NCBI RefSeq assembly: GCF_001854885.1
Contig: NZ_MDDV01000013.1
Span: 253,855-317,854, forward strand
DNA length: 64,000 nucleotides
From: Ensifer sp. LCM 4579
GTDB lineage: Bacteria; Pseudomonadota; Alphaproteobacteria; Rhizobiales; Rhizobiaceae
Reading direction: 5' to 3'
A program made the translations under genes and the position numbers. Every line of letters begins with the position of its first letter. The stretch's first letter is position 1. The notes under the pieces were generated by a model, which was not told the origin of the DNA, did not search any database, and worked only from the letters and a program-made list of their open reading frames with translations. This document shows, piece by piece, positions 1-7,932 of the stretch.

Positions 1-1
1 C

Positions 2-466
2 ATCGGCAAGGGCGGCCGCCGCATCGCGGAAGCCGATGCGCTCGCCCACATCGCGGCGCTATCGCTTTGCAACGAGGGCACGATCCGCGATTGGGTGCGC
101 CACGCCAAGTTCAACGTCACCCAGGGCAAGAATTTCGACCGGACCGCCTCGATCGGCCCGTGGCTCGTTCCCTATGCGGACGAGGGCCAACTCGCTGATA
201 TCCGGCTGGAGACCCGCGTCAACGGTGAGGTGCGCCAGCGCGACCGCACCAGCCGGATGATCTTCTCTTTCCGCAAGATCATCAATTACATCTCAACCTT
301 CACCACTCTGGTCCCGGGCGATGTGATCGTAACAGGCACGCCGACCGGCGCCGGCGCCCGTTTCGACCCACCCATCTGGCTGAAGCCCGGCGACGTCGTC
401 GAGGTCGAGGCGGACGGCATCGGCACTTTGAGAAACACGATTGCCGACGAGGTGTGTGCATGCTGA
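2..466 (+). CDS. Fumarylacetoacetate hydrolase-family protein, 3' part (HpaG/HpcE-like isomerase/decarboxylase)
   Basis: The reading frame is open from the left window edge, so the N-terminus is missing; 154 residues are visible. The C-terminal half of the FAH fold is recognisable, including the ending motif TGTPTGAG that lines the metal site in this family. Family members split or decarboxylate fumarylpyruvate-like or homoprotocatechuate-derived acids. The next genes are the hydratase HpaH and aldolase HpaI of homoprotocatechuate meta-cleavage, so an HpaG/HpcE role (5-carboxymethyl-2-hydroxymuconate or 2-oxo-hept-3-ene-dioate steps) is inferred. Its stop codon overlaps the next start, consistent with one operon. 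Confidence 0.85.
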   Translation: MGKGGRRIAEADALAHIAALSLCNEGTIRDWVRHAKFNVTQGKNFDRTASIGPWLVPYADEGQLADIRLETRVNGEVRQRDRTSRMIFSFRKIINYISTFTTLVPGDVIVTGTPTGAGARFDPPIWLKPGDVVEVEADGIGTLRNTIADEVCAC

Positions 467-1263
467 CCAGGGACCAGATCGAACAGGCCGCTGAAAGCCT
501 CGACGAGGCCGAGCGGACCCGTAAGCAAACCGGGCTCCTGTCGCTGAAATATCCCGATATCGACATGGACGCCGCTTATGCGATCCAGGGCGCCTGGGTG
601 AAGAAGAAGATCGCCAGCGGGCGCAGGGTGATCGGCTGGAAGATCGGCCTTACCTCGAAAGCGATGCAATATGCTCTGAACATCGGCACCCCCGATTCGG
701 GCGTGCTCTTCGACGACATGGTCTTTGAGGACGGCGCGACGGTCCCCGCCGACCGCTTCATCCAGCCGCGCATCGAAGCGGAGATCGCATTCGTGATGAA
801 GGCACCACTGAAAGGTCCGGGAGTGGCCGTTTTCGACGTCCTCGCCGCAACCAACTACGTGACGCCTGCCCTCGAGATCCTCGACACCCGCATCCTCCGC
901 GTGGACCCGGAGACGAAGAAGGCACGCAACGTCTACGACACGATCTCCGACAATGCTGCCAATGCCGGCATCGTCACCGGCGGCCGGGCCGTCAGGCCGG
1001 ACCAAATCGACATGCGCTGGATGGGCGCAATCGTCAGCCGCAACGCCGAAGTCGAGGAAACCGGGCTCGGCGCCGGCGTTCTCAATCAGCCCGCCCGAGG
1101 CGTCGCCTGGCTCGCGAACAGACTTGCCCAGTATGGCGATGGCATCGAGGCGGGGCAGATCGTCCTTGCAGGCTCGTTCATCCGGCCGATCGAGGCGCGC
1201 CACGGCGATACGATTGTCGCCGACTTCGGCGCCTACGGTTCGGTTAGCCTGTTCTTCGCCTAA
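460..1263 (+). CDS. hpaH: 2-oxo-hept-4-ene-1,7-dioate hydratase
   Basis: 267 residues, the usual HpaH/HpcG length. The enzyme adds water to 2-oxo-hept-4-ene-1,7-dioate in cytosolic homoprotocatechuate degradation. Three metal-ligand glutamates known in HpcG are present at the same positions: E106 and E108 in RIEAEIAF and E139 in LEILDTR. The ATG at 460 is preferred to an upstream in-frame GTG at 454 because GAGG lies about 8 bases before it and the ATG overlaps the TGA of the preceding FAH gene, suggesting translational coupling. 2-Keto-4-pentenoate hydratase is the alternative name for the same fold, but the neighbours favour HpaH. Confidence 0.9.
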   Translation: MLTRDQIEQAAESLDEAERTRKQTGLLSLKYPDIDMDAAYAIQGAWVKKKIASGRRVIGWKIGLTSKAMQYALNIGTPDSGVLFDDMVFEDGATVPADRFIQPRIEAEIAFVMKAPLKGPGVAVFDVLAATNYVTPALEILDTRILRVDPETKKARNVYDTISDNAANAGIVTGGRAVRPDQIDMRWMGAIVSRNAEVEETGLGAGVLNQPARGVAWLANRLAQYGDGIEAGQIVLAGSFIRPIEARHGDTIVADFGAYGSVSLFFA

Positions 1264-1375
1264 AGCATTTTGCGGTCAGGTGGAATCACCTGACGTCGCA
1301 CAGATGCGGTAAAAACAAACACACAGAGCGGTGGCGCGAACACATGCCAGCGCATTCCGCGCGAAGGAGCCGACG

Positions 1376-2182
1376 ATGCCCGCACCCAAGAACCGTTTCA
1401 AGCAGGCGCTGAAGGAGGGCCGCGCCCAGATCGGCCTCTGGCAGGCACTCGCCAATCCCTACACGGTCGAGATTTGCGCCGGAGCCGGCTATGACTGGCT
1501 GCTGCTCGACGCGGAGCACGCACCAAACGACGTGCCGCTGTTGGTTTCCCAACTCCAGGCGATGAAGGGGACGGAGAGCCATGCGGTGATCCGCCCGCCG
1601 ATCGCAGAAACCTGGATCGTCAAGCAATTGCTCGACATCGGCGCGCAGACGCTGCTCATCCCGATGGTCGATAGCAAAGCGATGGCAGAAACGATGGTGA
1701 AGGCGGTGCGCTACCCGCCTCACGGCGTTCGCGGCGTCGGGGCAGCACTCGCCCGCGCCTCGGCCTTCAGCCGCACGGCCGACTATCTCCATACGGCGAA
1801 CGACGAGGTCTGCCTGCTGCTGCAGATCGAGAGCCTCGCCGGGCTGAAAGCACTCGACGATATCGCCGGGACGGAGGGCGTTGATGGTGTATTCGTCGGC
1901 CCAGCCGACCTCGCAGCCGATATGGGTTTCCTCGGCAAGCCCGGAGCGCCAGAGGTTCAGGTAGAAGTAGAGAACGCGCTGTCCAGAATTCAATCGCTCG
2001 GCAAGGCCGCCGGCATTCTTACCGGCGACCTCTCGCTTGCAAGACGTTATCTTGAACTCGGCGCGACTTTCGTTGCGATCGGTAATGACGTGACCCTTCT
2101 CGCCAACGCGACCAGTCAATTGCTCTGTGACTTCGAGAAGGTCGAGGCTGCCGAGGGCGCGAGGGGCGCAGCCGTCTACTGA
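1376..2182 (+). CDS. hpaI: 4-hydroxy-2-oxo-heptane-1,7-dioate aldolase (HpcH/HpaI family)
   Basis: 268 residues of the class II pyruvate aldolase family, which cleaves 4-hydroxy-2-oxo-heptanedioate to pyruvate and succinate semialdehyde, the last step of the pathway. The catalytic histidine sits in LLLDAEHAPND (H48) and the substrate-binding arginine in VIRPP (R73). Metal-ligand candidates are the E of LLLQIES and the D of GPADLAADMG. The longer frame begins at 1331, but ATG 1376 has a good GAAGGAG ribosome site 7 bases upstream. There is a 112-base gap after hpaH. The 3' end overlaps the stop of convergent hpaR by 7 bases. Confidence 0.92.
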   Translation: MPAPKNRFKQALKEGRAQIGLWQALANPYTVEICAGAGYDWLLLDAEHAPNDVPLLVSQLQAMKGTESHAVIRPPIAETWIVKQLLDIGAQTLLIPMVDSKAMAETMVKAVRYPPHGVRGVGAALARASAFSRTADYLHTANDEVCLLLQIESLAGLKALDDIAGTEGVDGVFVGPADLAADMGFLGKPGAPEVQVEVENALSRIQSLGKAAGILTGDLSLARRYLELGATFVAIGNDVTLLANATSQLLCDFEKVEAAEGARGAAVY

Positions 2183-2700
2183 TCGGCCTCACCGTTCGTC
2201 CGGCCCTGGAGCCCGAGCCCTGACAACTCCTCCAGCATGTCGAGAAGCTGCTCCACCCGTTCCGCCCCGAAGCGGGCATCAATTTCCGAGTACACCTTAA
2301 GGCTCTCCGGCATCACCTCCTCGATGATCGCCCGGCCGGCCGGGGTGATTTGTAGCAGGACTCGTCGACCGTCAGCCTTGTCCTTGTGCTTGGTGATGAA
2401 GCCGCGCTCCTCAAGGGAGCGAAGCATTCTCGTAAGGCTCGGCGCCAGGATGAAGGCCCTCTCCGCCACTTCCGTTGCATCGAGCGTGCCTGCCTCGGCC
2501 AAAGCGCGGATGACCCGCCACTGCTGCTCCGTCACATCATGAGCTGCAAGGATCGGCCGGAAATGGCTCATCACCGCTTCACGAGCGCGCAGAAGTCCGA
2601 TCGCCAGCGAACGTCGCCTCCCGAGCGGAACCCCGTGCGGCTCGACGCCTTCTATTTCAGTGCTGCTAGCTTTGTTGCTCATGCTGCGCATATCGGCCAT
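2176..2700 (-). CDS. hpaR: MarR-family regulator of homoprotocatechuate degradation
   Basis: A winged-helix MarR protein that matches the HpaR/HpcR pattern: DVTEQQWRVIRAL, the recognition region ILAPSLTRMLRSLEERG and the wing KADGRRVLLQITPAG. HpaR represses the hpa meta-cleavage operon and is relieved by aromatic pathway intermediates; that role here is inferred from the convergent hpaI. Several in-frame starts exist (2808, 2700, 2691, 2682) and none has a clear Shine-Dalgarno, so the start is uncertain; 2700 gives 174 residues, close to the family after allowing a short variable N-terminus. Confidence 0.85.
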   Translation of the reverse strand: MADMRSMSNKASSTEIEGVEPHGVPLGRRRSLAIGLLRAREAVMSHFRPILAAHDVTEQQWRVIRALAEAGTLDATEVAERAFILAPSLTRMLRSLEERGFITKHKDKADGRRVLLQITPAGRAIIEEVMPESLKVYSEIDARFGAERVEQLLDMLEELSGLGLQGRTNGEADQ

Positions 2701-2928
2701 TTTGACGTGGGTGGTAGAGTCGCACCCAGGTTGCTTAACACAAAAACTATCCAGTTTCATCCGCCAAACGGAAGGAATCGAACACGGGCGATTTGCCTCG
2801 TTGGGCACCCGAAGCAGTCGAGCTTTGACGCCGACCCAATTAATTAGCTGGACTCATCAAAGTGGCCCGCAAAAAAAGTTCAAGTCTGCCGACCAGGGTG
2901 GCCGCTTCGCTGGCGACCTGCCTAAGCA

Positions 2929-4209
2929 TCAGTGCATCTTCGCCAACGCCGCAGCAAAGAAATCCTCGCCGCCGAAATTGCCGGATTTCAGCGCCATCAG
3001 CATCTCGCCCTGCTCATTGCCGACGGTTCTAAGCACCGGCACGCCGGGCGCGATTTCCGGGCCGATCAGGAAAGCGGGAATGGCAAGCCGGTCGACGGTC
3101 GCGCCGGAGGTCTCGCCGCCGGCGACGACGAGACGCTTCACGCCGCGCGCCACAAGCTCGCTGGCAATCGTTGCCGTCGCGGCTTCGATGGCGTGACCGG
3201 ACGCCTCCCGCCCGTATTGCGCCTGCAGGCGCGAGACGATGTCGGGCGCGGCGCTGGCGGCGATGACGACGGGCCCAGCCGCGATCCGCTCGCCGGCCCA
3301 GGCAATTGCCGCGGCAATCTCGTCCGATCCCGTGAGCAGCCCTTCCGTGTCGAGCCGCAAGACCGGCATCGATCGTTCGGCGACCTCGATCTGCCGCAAT
3401 GTCGCCGCCGAGCAACTGCCGGCGACGATTGCCGCCAGGCCACCGACGGGGCGAATGGCGTCGGTCGCCGTGCCGCCCGGCGAGGATGCGCGACCGGACC
3501 GTACGATCGCCCGTGCGAGGCCGAGCCCAAGTCCGGAGGCGCCCGTCGACAAGGCCGTCTGCCACACCACTTCGCCGAGCGTCTCAAGGTTGCTTTCCGC
3601 GACCGCATCGGCGATTGCCGTTGCCACGCCCTTCGCATTCATGGCTCTGATCCGTGCCATCACCGCGTCAGGTCCTGCCATCACGGTCGGAAGGTCGACG
3701 AGCCCGACCGCGCCGCGCGACTGGCGCGCCATTACCCGCACCAGATTGGGATCATGCATCGGGTTCAGCGGATGGTCCTTGAGCGGACTTTCGTTGAGCG
3801 GCTGCCCGTTGACGAAGAGATGGCCGAGATAGACGGTGCGTCCGGTTTCCGGGAAGGCCGGGGTGACCAGGACGGTACCGCCACCCGCGGCCCCGCTCAG
3901 CGCTTCCGTCACCGGGCCGATATTGCCCCGATCGGTCGAATCGAAGGTCGAACAGACCTTGTAGAGCACATGCGCGGCGCCCCGGTCACGCAGCCACCTT
4001 TCGGCCTTCAAAGCGGCCGCAACGGCCTCATCGGCGGCGATGGACCGGATCTTGAGCGAGACGACGACCGCGTCGACGTCCGGCAAGGCAAGAGCCGGGG
4101 AGGGGATGCCGACCGTCTGCACCGTGCTAAGCCCGTTCTTCGTCAACGTGTTCGCGAGATCGGAGGCGCCGGTGTAATCGTCGGCAATCGAACCCAGGAG
4201 TATGGCCAT
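2929..4209 (-). CDS. otnK: 3-oxo-tetronate kinase (DUF1537/four-carbon acid sugar kinase)
   Basis: 426 residues with the two-domain OtnK architecture. The N-terminal domain opens with IADDYTGASD, a substrate/Mg site of the family. The C-terminal nucleotide domain contains VAGGETSG. OtnK phosphorylates 3-oxo-tetronate at O4 before decarboxylation to dihydroxyacetone phosphate. It is last in the minus-strand operon ltnD-otnI-otnK, with only three bases between the otnI stop and this start. The companion decarboxylase OtnC is encoded on the other strand at 7104. The enzyme family is established (the former DUF1537); the substrate assignment rests on the neighbours. Confidence 0.92.
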   Translation of the reverse strand: MAILLGSIADDYTGASDLANTLTKNGLSTVQTVGIPSPALALPDVDAVVVSLKIRSIAADEAVAAALKAERWLRDRGAAHVLYKVCSTFDSTDRGNIGPVTEALSGAAGGGTVLVTPAFPETGRTVYLGHLFVNGQPLNESPLKDHPLNPMHDPNLVRVMARQSRGAVGLVDLPTVMAGPDAVMARIRAMNAKGVATAIADAVAESNLETLGEVVWQTALSTGASGLGLGLARAIVRSGRASSPGGTATDAIRPVGGLAAIVAGSCSAATLRQIEVAERSMPVLRLDTEGLLTGSDEIAAAIAWAGERIAAGPVVIAASAAPDIVSRLQAQYGREASGHAIEAATATIASELVARGVKRLVVAGGETSGATVDRLAIPAFLIGPEIAPGVPVLRTVGNEQGEMLMALKSGNFGGEDFFAAALAKMH

Positions 4210-4212
4210 CGT

Positions 4213-4989
4213 TCAGCTCCTTGCGAATGGTTTGAACCAGCCGAGGCCGTCAAGCGTCGACCTGCGGGGCGTGTATTCGCAGCCGACAAAGCCGCTATAG
4301 CCGAGCCTGTCGATTTCCTCGAAGAGATAGGGATAGTTGAGCTCCTCCCCATCCGGCTCGTGCCGCGATGGCACGCTGGCGATCTGGATATGGCCGGTGA
4401 TCGGCATCAGGCGACGAAGCGCCATGGTTACGTCGCCATGGATAATCTGGCGGTGATAGATGTCGAACTGCAGCTTCAAATTGGCGTGGCCGAGTTCCGA
4501 GATTACCCGCTCGGCGCTGCCGAAATCATTGAGGAAGTAGCCGGGCATATTGCGGCCGTTGATCGGCTCGATCACCAGGTCGAGCCCCTTGTCGGCAAGG
4601 CGCTCTGCCGCGTAGGCGGCCGAGCGCCTATAGGCGATCGTTGCCGCCGCATCGGCAGGATCGGCCAGCCCCGCCATCAGGTGCAGCCGTTTGGCGCCGG
4701 TTGCTTCCGCGTATTCGAGCGCCCGCTCGACATCCGCCTTCATCTGGTCGAAGCGGCCGGGGAGGGCTGCGATGCCGCGCTCGCCTGCGGCCCAATCGCC
4801 CGGCGGCAGATTGAAAAGCGCCTGTTGCAAGTCGTTGCGCGCCAGCCGCTCGGCAACCGCCTCTGGCGGCGCCTCATAGGGAAAGAGGTATTCGACGGCG
4901 GTGAAACCCGCCGCGGCGGCGGCGTCGAAGCGGTCGAGGAACGACCACTCGTTGAACATCATCGTCAGATTGGCGGCAAAGACCGGCAT
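4213..4989 (-). CDS. otnI: 2-oxo-tetronate isomerase (hydroxypyruvate isomerase family)
   Basis: 258 residues, a TIM-barrel sugar isomerase of the Hyi/OtnI group. It should convert 2-oxo-tetronate, made by LtnD or DenD, to 3-oxo-tetronate for OtnK. Metal/catalytic regions typical of the family are visible: VIEPING (Glu), KLQFDIYHRQ (Asp-His) and VGCEYTP (C-terminal Glu). A longer frame extends upstream into ltnD, but ATG 4989 has AGGAG 8 to 9 bases ahead and begins MPVFAANLTMMF, the standard family N-terminus. The gap to the ltnD stop is ten bases. Confidence 0.92.
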   Translation of the reverse strand: MPVFAANLTMMFNEWSFLDRFDAAAAAGFTAVEYLFPYEAPPEAVAERLARNDLQQALFNLPPGDWAAGERGIAALPGRFDQMKADVERALEYAEATGAKRLHLMAGLADPADAAATIAYRRSAAYAAERLADKGLDLVIEPINGRNMPGYFLNDFGSAERVISELGHANLKLQFDIYHRQIIHGDVTMALRRLMPITGHIQIASVPSRHEPDGEELNYPYLFEEIDRLGYSGFVGCEYTPRRSTLDGLGWFKPFARS

Positions 4990-4999
4990 GGCCGTGCTC

Positions 5000-5926
5000 C
5001 TAACTGTTGCCCGGCAACTTGGTGCCGGAAAGCTGGGCATAGAGGCGCGCGAGCGAGGAATCGTCGTCGCGGCCCATGCCGGCGCCGGCTGCGGCGAGAT
5101 ACATCTGCAGCGCGGCCGCCACCAGCGGCACCGGATAGCGCTCGGCGCGCGCCATGTCCTGAACGATGCCGAGATCCTTGACGAAGATCTCAATGGCGCT
5201 GAGCGGCGTGTAGTCGCCTGCGAGCACGTGCGGAACACGGTTCTCGAACATCCAGGAATTGCCGGCCGAAGCGGTAATCACTTCATAGACTTTTTGAAGA
5301 TCAAGACCCTGCTTGGCGGCAAAGCTGATCGCTTCGCAGGCGGCGGCAATATGCACGCCGGCAAGCAGTTGGTTGATCATCTTGAAGGCGGCGCCGATCC
5401 CGGACACATCGCCCAGTTCATAGACTTTGGCGGCCATGGCATCGAGCGCCGGACGCGCCGCGGCAAAGGCCCCGGGCGAGCCCGACGCCATGATCGTCAG
5501 CTCGCCTTTCGCGGCTCTAGCAGCGCCGCCCGAAATCGGCGCATCGAGATAGTGGAGCCCGAGCGCCTCGAGCCGCTGAGCCAGGCTGCGCGCGATAGCC
5601 GGGTCCATCGTCGCCGATGAAATGAAGACCGACCCGGGCTTCATTGCCCTCGCGATGCCGTCCGGACCGAAAAGCACCGCCTCCGTCTGTTGCGCATTGA
5701 CGACGACCGACACCACGATATCGGCGCCCGCAACCGCATCCGTCAAGTTTTGCGCTGTGCGGCCGCCCTCGGCGAGGAAGCGCTCGACGGCGCTCTCGGT
5801 GATGTCGTAACCGACAACCTCAAGGCCGGCGCGCACCATCGACTGCGCCATGCCGAAGCCCATGGAGCCGAGACCGATTACGGCGACGGCCGTCGGGTGC
5901 CCGGTGCCTTCCTTAAAAGATGCCAT
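5000..5926 (-). CDS. ltnD: L-threonate dehydrogenase (3-hydroxyisobutyrate dehydrogenase family)
   Basis: 308 residues of the beta-hydroxyacid dehydrogenase family. The NAD-binding loop GLGSMGFGMA is near residue 18, the substrate loop DAPISGG is near 127, and the catalytic lysine is in AFKMINQLLAG near 175. LtnD oxidises L-threonate to 2-oxo-tetronate, the entry reaction of the pathway completed by OtnI, OtnK and OtnC. It is the first gene of the minus-strand operon and faces the lacI-type regulator across an intergenic region that holds two palindromic operators. A generic 3-hydroxyisobutyrate dehydrogenase is possible by sequence alone, but the operon makes LtnD much likelier. Confidence 0.9.
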   Translation of the reverse strand: MASFKEGTGHPTAVAVIGLGSMGFGMAQSMVRAGLEVVGYDITESAVERFLAEGGRTAQNLTDAVAGADIVVSVVVNAQQTEAVLFGPDGIARAMKPGSVFISSATMDPAIARSLAQRLEALGLHYLDAPISGGAARAAKGELTIMASGSPGAFAAARPALDAMAAKVYELGDVSGIGAAFKMINQLLAGVHIAAACEAISFAAKQGLDLQKVYEVITASAGNSWMFENRVPHVLAGDYTPLSAIEIFVKDLGIVQDMARAERYPVPLVAAALQMYLAAAGAGMGRDDDSSLARLYAQLSGTKLPGNS

Positions 5927-5968
5927 GTCAGCCTCCTCTCTAGCGGTGAATGCACTCTTAACCTCTAT

Positions 5969-5984
5969 TTGGCAGCGCTGCCAA
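5969..5984. promoter_or_regulatory. LacI-type operator, copy 1
   Basis: Perfect 16-base palindrome TTGGCAGCGCTGCCAA. It has the central CG step and the length expected of a LacI/GalR operator. It lies 42 bases upstream of the ltnD start and 78 upstream of the LacI-family start. Repression of both units by the adjacent regulator is inferred. Confidence 0.8.
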
Positions 5985-5986
5985 TC

Positions 5987-6010
5987 AATTTTGGTAGCGC
6001 TGCCAAAATT
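5987..6010. promoter_or_regulatory. LacI-type operator, copy 2
   Basis: A 24-base palindrome with arms AATTTTGG and CCAAAATT around TAGCGCTG; one base pair is mismatched. The core TTGGTAGCGCTGCCAA differs from copy 1 by one base. Centre-to-centre distance from copy 1 is 22 bases, two helical turns, so two dimers could bind one DNA face. Confidence 0.8.
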
Positions 6011-6061
6011 TTCCGCCTATTGAATGAAGCTGCGGAGTTTGTCTGGACCGGTGCTGGGAAA

Positions 6062-7084
6062 ATGGACAGTGAACCGAAAGAGGGTGGGGACATTAAACGC
6101 CTGGCTCCGATCACCCTGGCCGAGGTGGCCGAAGCCGCCGGCGTTGGCGAGAGCACGGTTTCGCGTGTCCTGCGAAACGAAGGCTCCTTTTCCCGCAAGG
6201 CGCGGGACCGCGTGATGGAAGCCGTCGAGCGGCTCGGTTACGTGCCGAACCGGATCGCCGGGACGCTCGCCTCCACCGGCTCGCGTCTCGTCGCCTTCGT
6301 CATACCTTCGCTGTCGAACATTGTTTTTCCGGACCTGTTGCGCGGCGCGAGCGGCGTGCTGGAGGCAAACCAACACCAGGCCGTTTTCGCCGTTACCGAC
6401 TACGATCCGGGGCGCGAAGAGGCGCTCGTCGCGGCGATGCTCGCCTGGCGCCCGACCGCGGTGATGCTTGCCGGCTTCGAGCACAATGAGGGCACGCGGA
6501 AAATGCTGCGCGCGAGCGGCCGCCGGGTCGTGGAAGTGCTCGATGTGGACGGCGAGCCAGTGGATATCGCGATAGGCTTTTCCAACCGCGCGGCCGGCCA
6601 GGAAAGCGCTGCGTTTCTGTTGAAGCGTGGCTATCGCCGGATCGGATATGTCGGCCATGATCTCGAGCGCGACACGCGTGCCGGAAAGCGCTATGAAAGT
6701 TTCTGCGCGGCGCTGCATACGGCCGGTTTCCCGCTCGTCGATCGGCAGATCAATGCGGGCGCTTCGTCGGTCGAAAGCGGAAGGCAGGGGTTGGGACAGC
6801 TGCTTGCCCGATCGCCTGGTCTCGACGCCGTCTACTTCTCGAACGACGACATGGCGATCGGTGGCTATTTCCACTGCCTCGCACGAGGAATTTCGATCCC
6901 CTCGCAACTGGCGATCTTCGGCTATAACGGCCTCGATATCGGTCGGGCGACACCGCAGCCGCTCTCGACCATCCGCACGCCCCGGGTGATGACGGGGCAG
7001 GTTGCCGCCGAACTCGTCGTTTCAAACGCACCGTCGCAGGTCGTCGACCTCGGTTTCGAACTCATCGAAGGCGCAACCGCCTGA
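6062..7084 (+). CDS. LacI-family transcriptional regulator of the tetronate genes
   Basis: 340 residues. The N-terminal helix-turn-helix (about residues 15-40) reads LAEVAEAAGVGESTVSRVLR, followed by the hinge region YVPNRIAGTLASTGSRL and a periplasmic-binding-protein-like effector domain (FVIPSLSNIVFP onward). The frame stays open 372 bases upstream, across ltnD antisense; ATG 6062 was chosen because the HTH begins just after it and the intergenic operators precede it. It is divergent from ltnD and 19 bases ahead of otnC, so it probably controls both units in response to a tetronate or pathway intermediate. The effector cannot be read from sequence. Confidence 0.9.
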   Translation: MDSEPKEGGDIKRLAPITLAEVAEAAGVGESTVSRVLRNEGSFSRKARDRVMEAVERLGYVPNRIAGTLASTGSRLVAFVIPSLSNIVFPDLLRGASGVLEANQHQAVFAVTDYDPGREEALVAAMLAWRPTAVMLAGFEHNEGTRKMLRASGRRVVEVLDVDGEPVDIAIGFSNRAAGQESAAFLLKRGYRRIGYVGHDLERDTRAGKRYESFCAALHTAGFPLVDRQINAGASSVESGRQGLGQLLARSPGLDAVYFSNDDMAIGGYFHCLARGISIPSQLAIFGYNGLDIGRATPQPLSTIRTPRVMTGQVAAELVVSNAPSQVVDLGFELIEGATA

Positions 7085-7103
7085 ACTCGAAAGGACCGCC
7101 CCC

Positions 7104-7781
7104 ATGTCCGAGACGCGTCTTCGCGAGGAAATCTGCCGCTACGGCCGTTCGCTGTTCGAGCGGGGGCTCACCCCGGGTTCCTCGGGCAATATATCGCTGC
7201 GCCTCGACGACGGCGGCTGGCTGGTGACGCCGACCAACGCCTCGCTCGGGTTCCTCGATCCTGCCCGTATTTCCAAGCTTGACGCGGAAGGGCGGCTCGT
7301 CTCCGGCGACAAGCCGACGAAGGAGATCCCGCTGCACTCCGCCCTCTATGAGACACGCGGCAGCGCGCGGGCGATCGTCCATCTGCATTCGACTCATGCG
7401 GTGGCGCTCACCATGCTGCCTGACATCGATCCGCGCGCCGTGTTGCCGCCGATGACGCCCTATTATCTCATGCGTGCCGGCGAAACGGCGCTCGTACCCT
7501 ATTATCGCCCCGGAGATCCCGCGGTCGCCGATGCGATCCGCGGCCTGGCCGGTAAATATTCCTCGGTGCTGCTTGCCAATCACGGCCCCGTGGTCGGCGG
7601 CGAAAATCTCGAGGCGGCGGTGTTTGCGACCGAGGAACTCGAGGAGACCGCAAAGCTCTACCTGCTGTTGCGCAATCTCAATCCGCGTTATCTGAGCCCG
7701 GCGCAGGTCGAGGATCTCGTGAAGACCTTCGGACTTGAACTGCCTTCGCACCAGGACCACGACGACCACGATCACGCGTGA
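7104..7781 (+). CDS. otnC: 3-oxo-tetronate 4-phosphate decarboxylase (class II aldolase family)
   Basis: 225 residues of the class II aldolase/adducin family. N-terminal LTPGSSGNIS (near residue 25) is the phosphate-binding loop. VHLHSTH near residue 95 supplies two zinc histidines, and LLANHGPV near 160 a third. OtnC decarboxylates 3-oxo-tetronate-4-phosphate to dihydroxyacetone phosphate, completing the ltnD-otnI-otnK route. ATG 7104 follows GAAAGGA and lies 19 bases after the regulator. The last ten residues, HQDHDDHDHA, form an acidic/His-rich tail that I would not expect in the family and that could bind metal. Confidence 0.9.
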   Translation: MSETRLREEICRYGRSLFERGLTPGSSGNISLRLDDGGWLVTPTNASLGFLDPARISKLDAEGRLVSGDKPTKEIPLHSALYETRGSARAIVHLHSTHAVALTMLPDIDPRAVLPPMTPYYLMRAGETALVPYYRPGDPAVADAIRGLAGKYSSVLLANHGPVVGGENLEAAVFATEELEETAKLYLLLRNLNPRYLSPAQVEDLVKTFGLELPSHQDHDDHDHA

Positions 7782-7887
7782 GTGGGCAGCCGGTTATCTG
7801 CACTGCAAACGCCGGCGCATGATTTTTTATGCGGCGCGGCATCGAAGAGGGGTTGACCGAACGTCCGCTTGAGCCTCTATTGGTCAT

Positions 7888-7918
7888 ACTGATCCGGTGG
7901 ACCAACCAGTGGATCAGT
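7888..7918. promoter_or_regulatory. Inverted repeat before the GntR gene, candidate operator
   Basis: ACTGATCC and GGATCAGT form a perfect 8-base inverted repeat separated by 15 bases. A second weaker pair, TTGGTC/GACCAA, overlaps it on the left. It lies just before the preferred GTG start at 7933, as expected for autoregulation by a FadR-type GntR protein. Confidence 0.55.
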
Positions 7919-7932
7919 GGGAGGCGGTGAGA

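Noticed and set aside
2932..5181. Plus-strand frame of 749 codons antisense to otnK/otnI
   Set aside because: It runs opposite three well-identified enzymes, lacks a ribosome site and has Arg/Asp-rich noise composition typical of GC-rich antisense frames.
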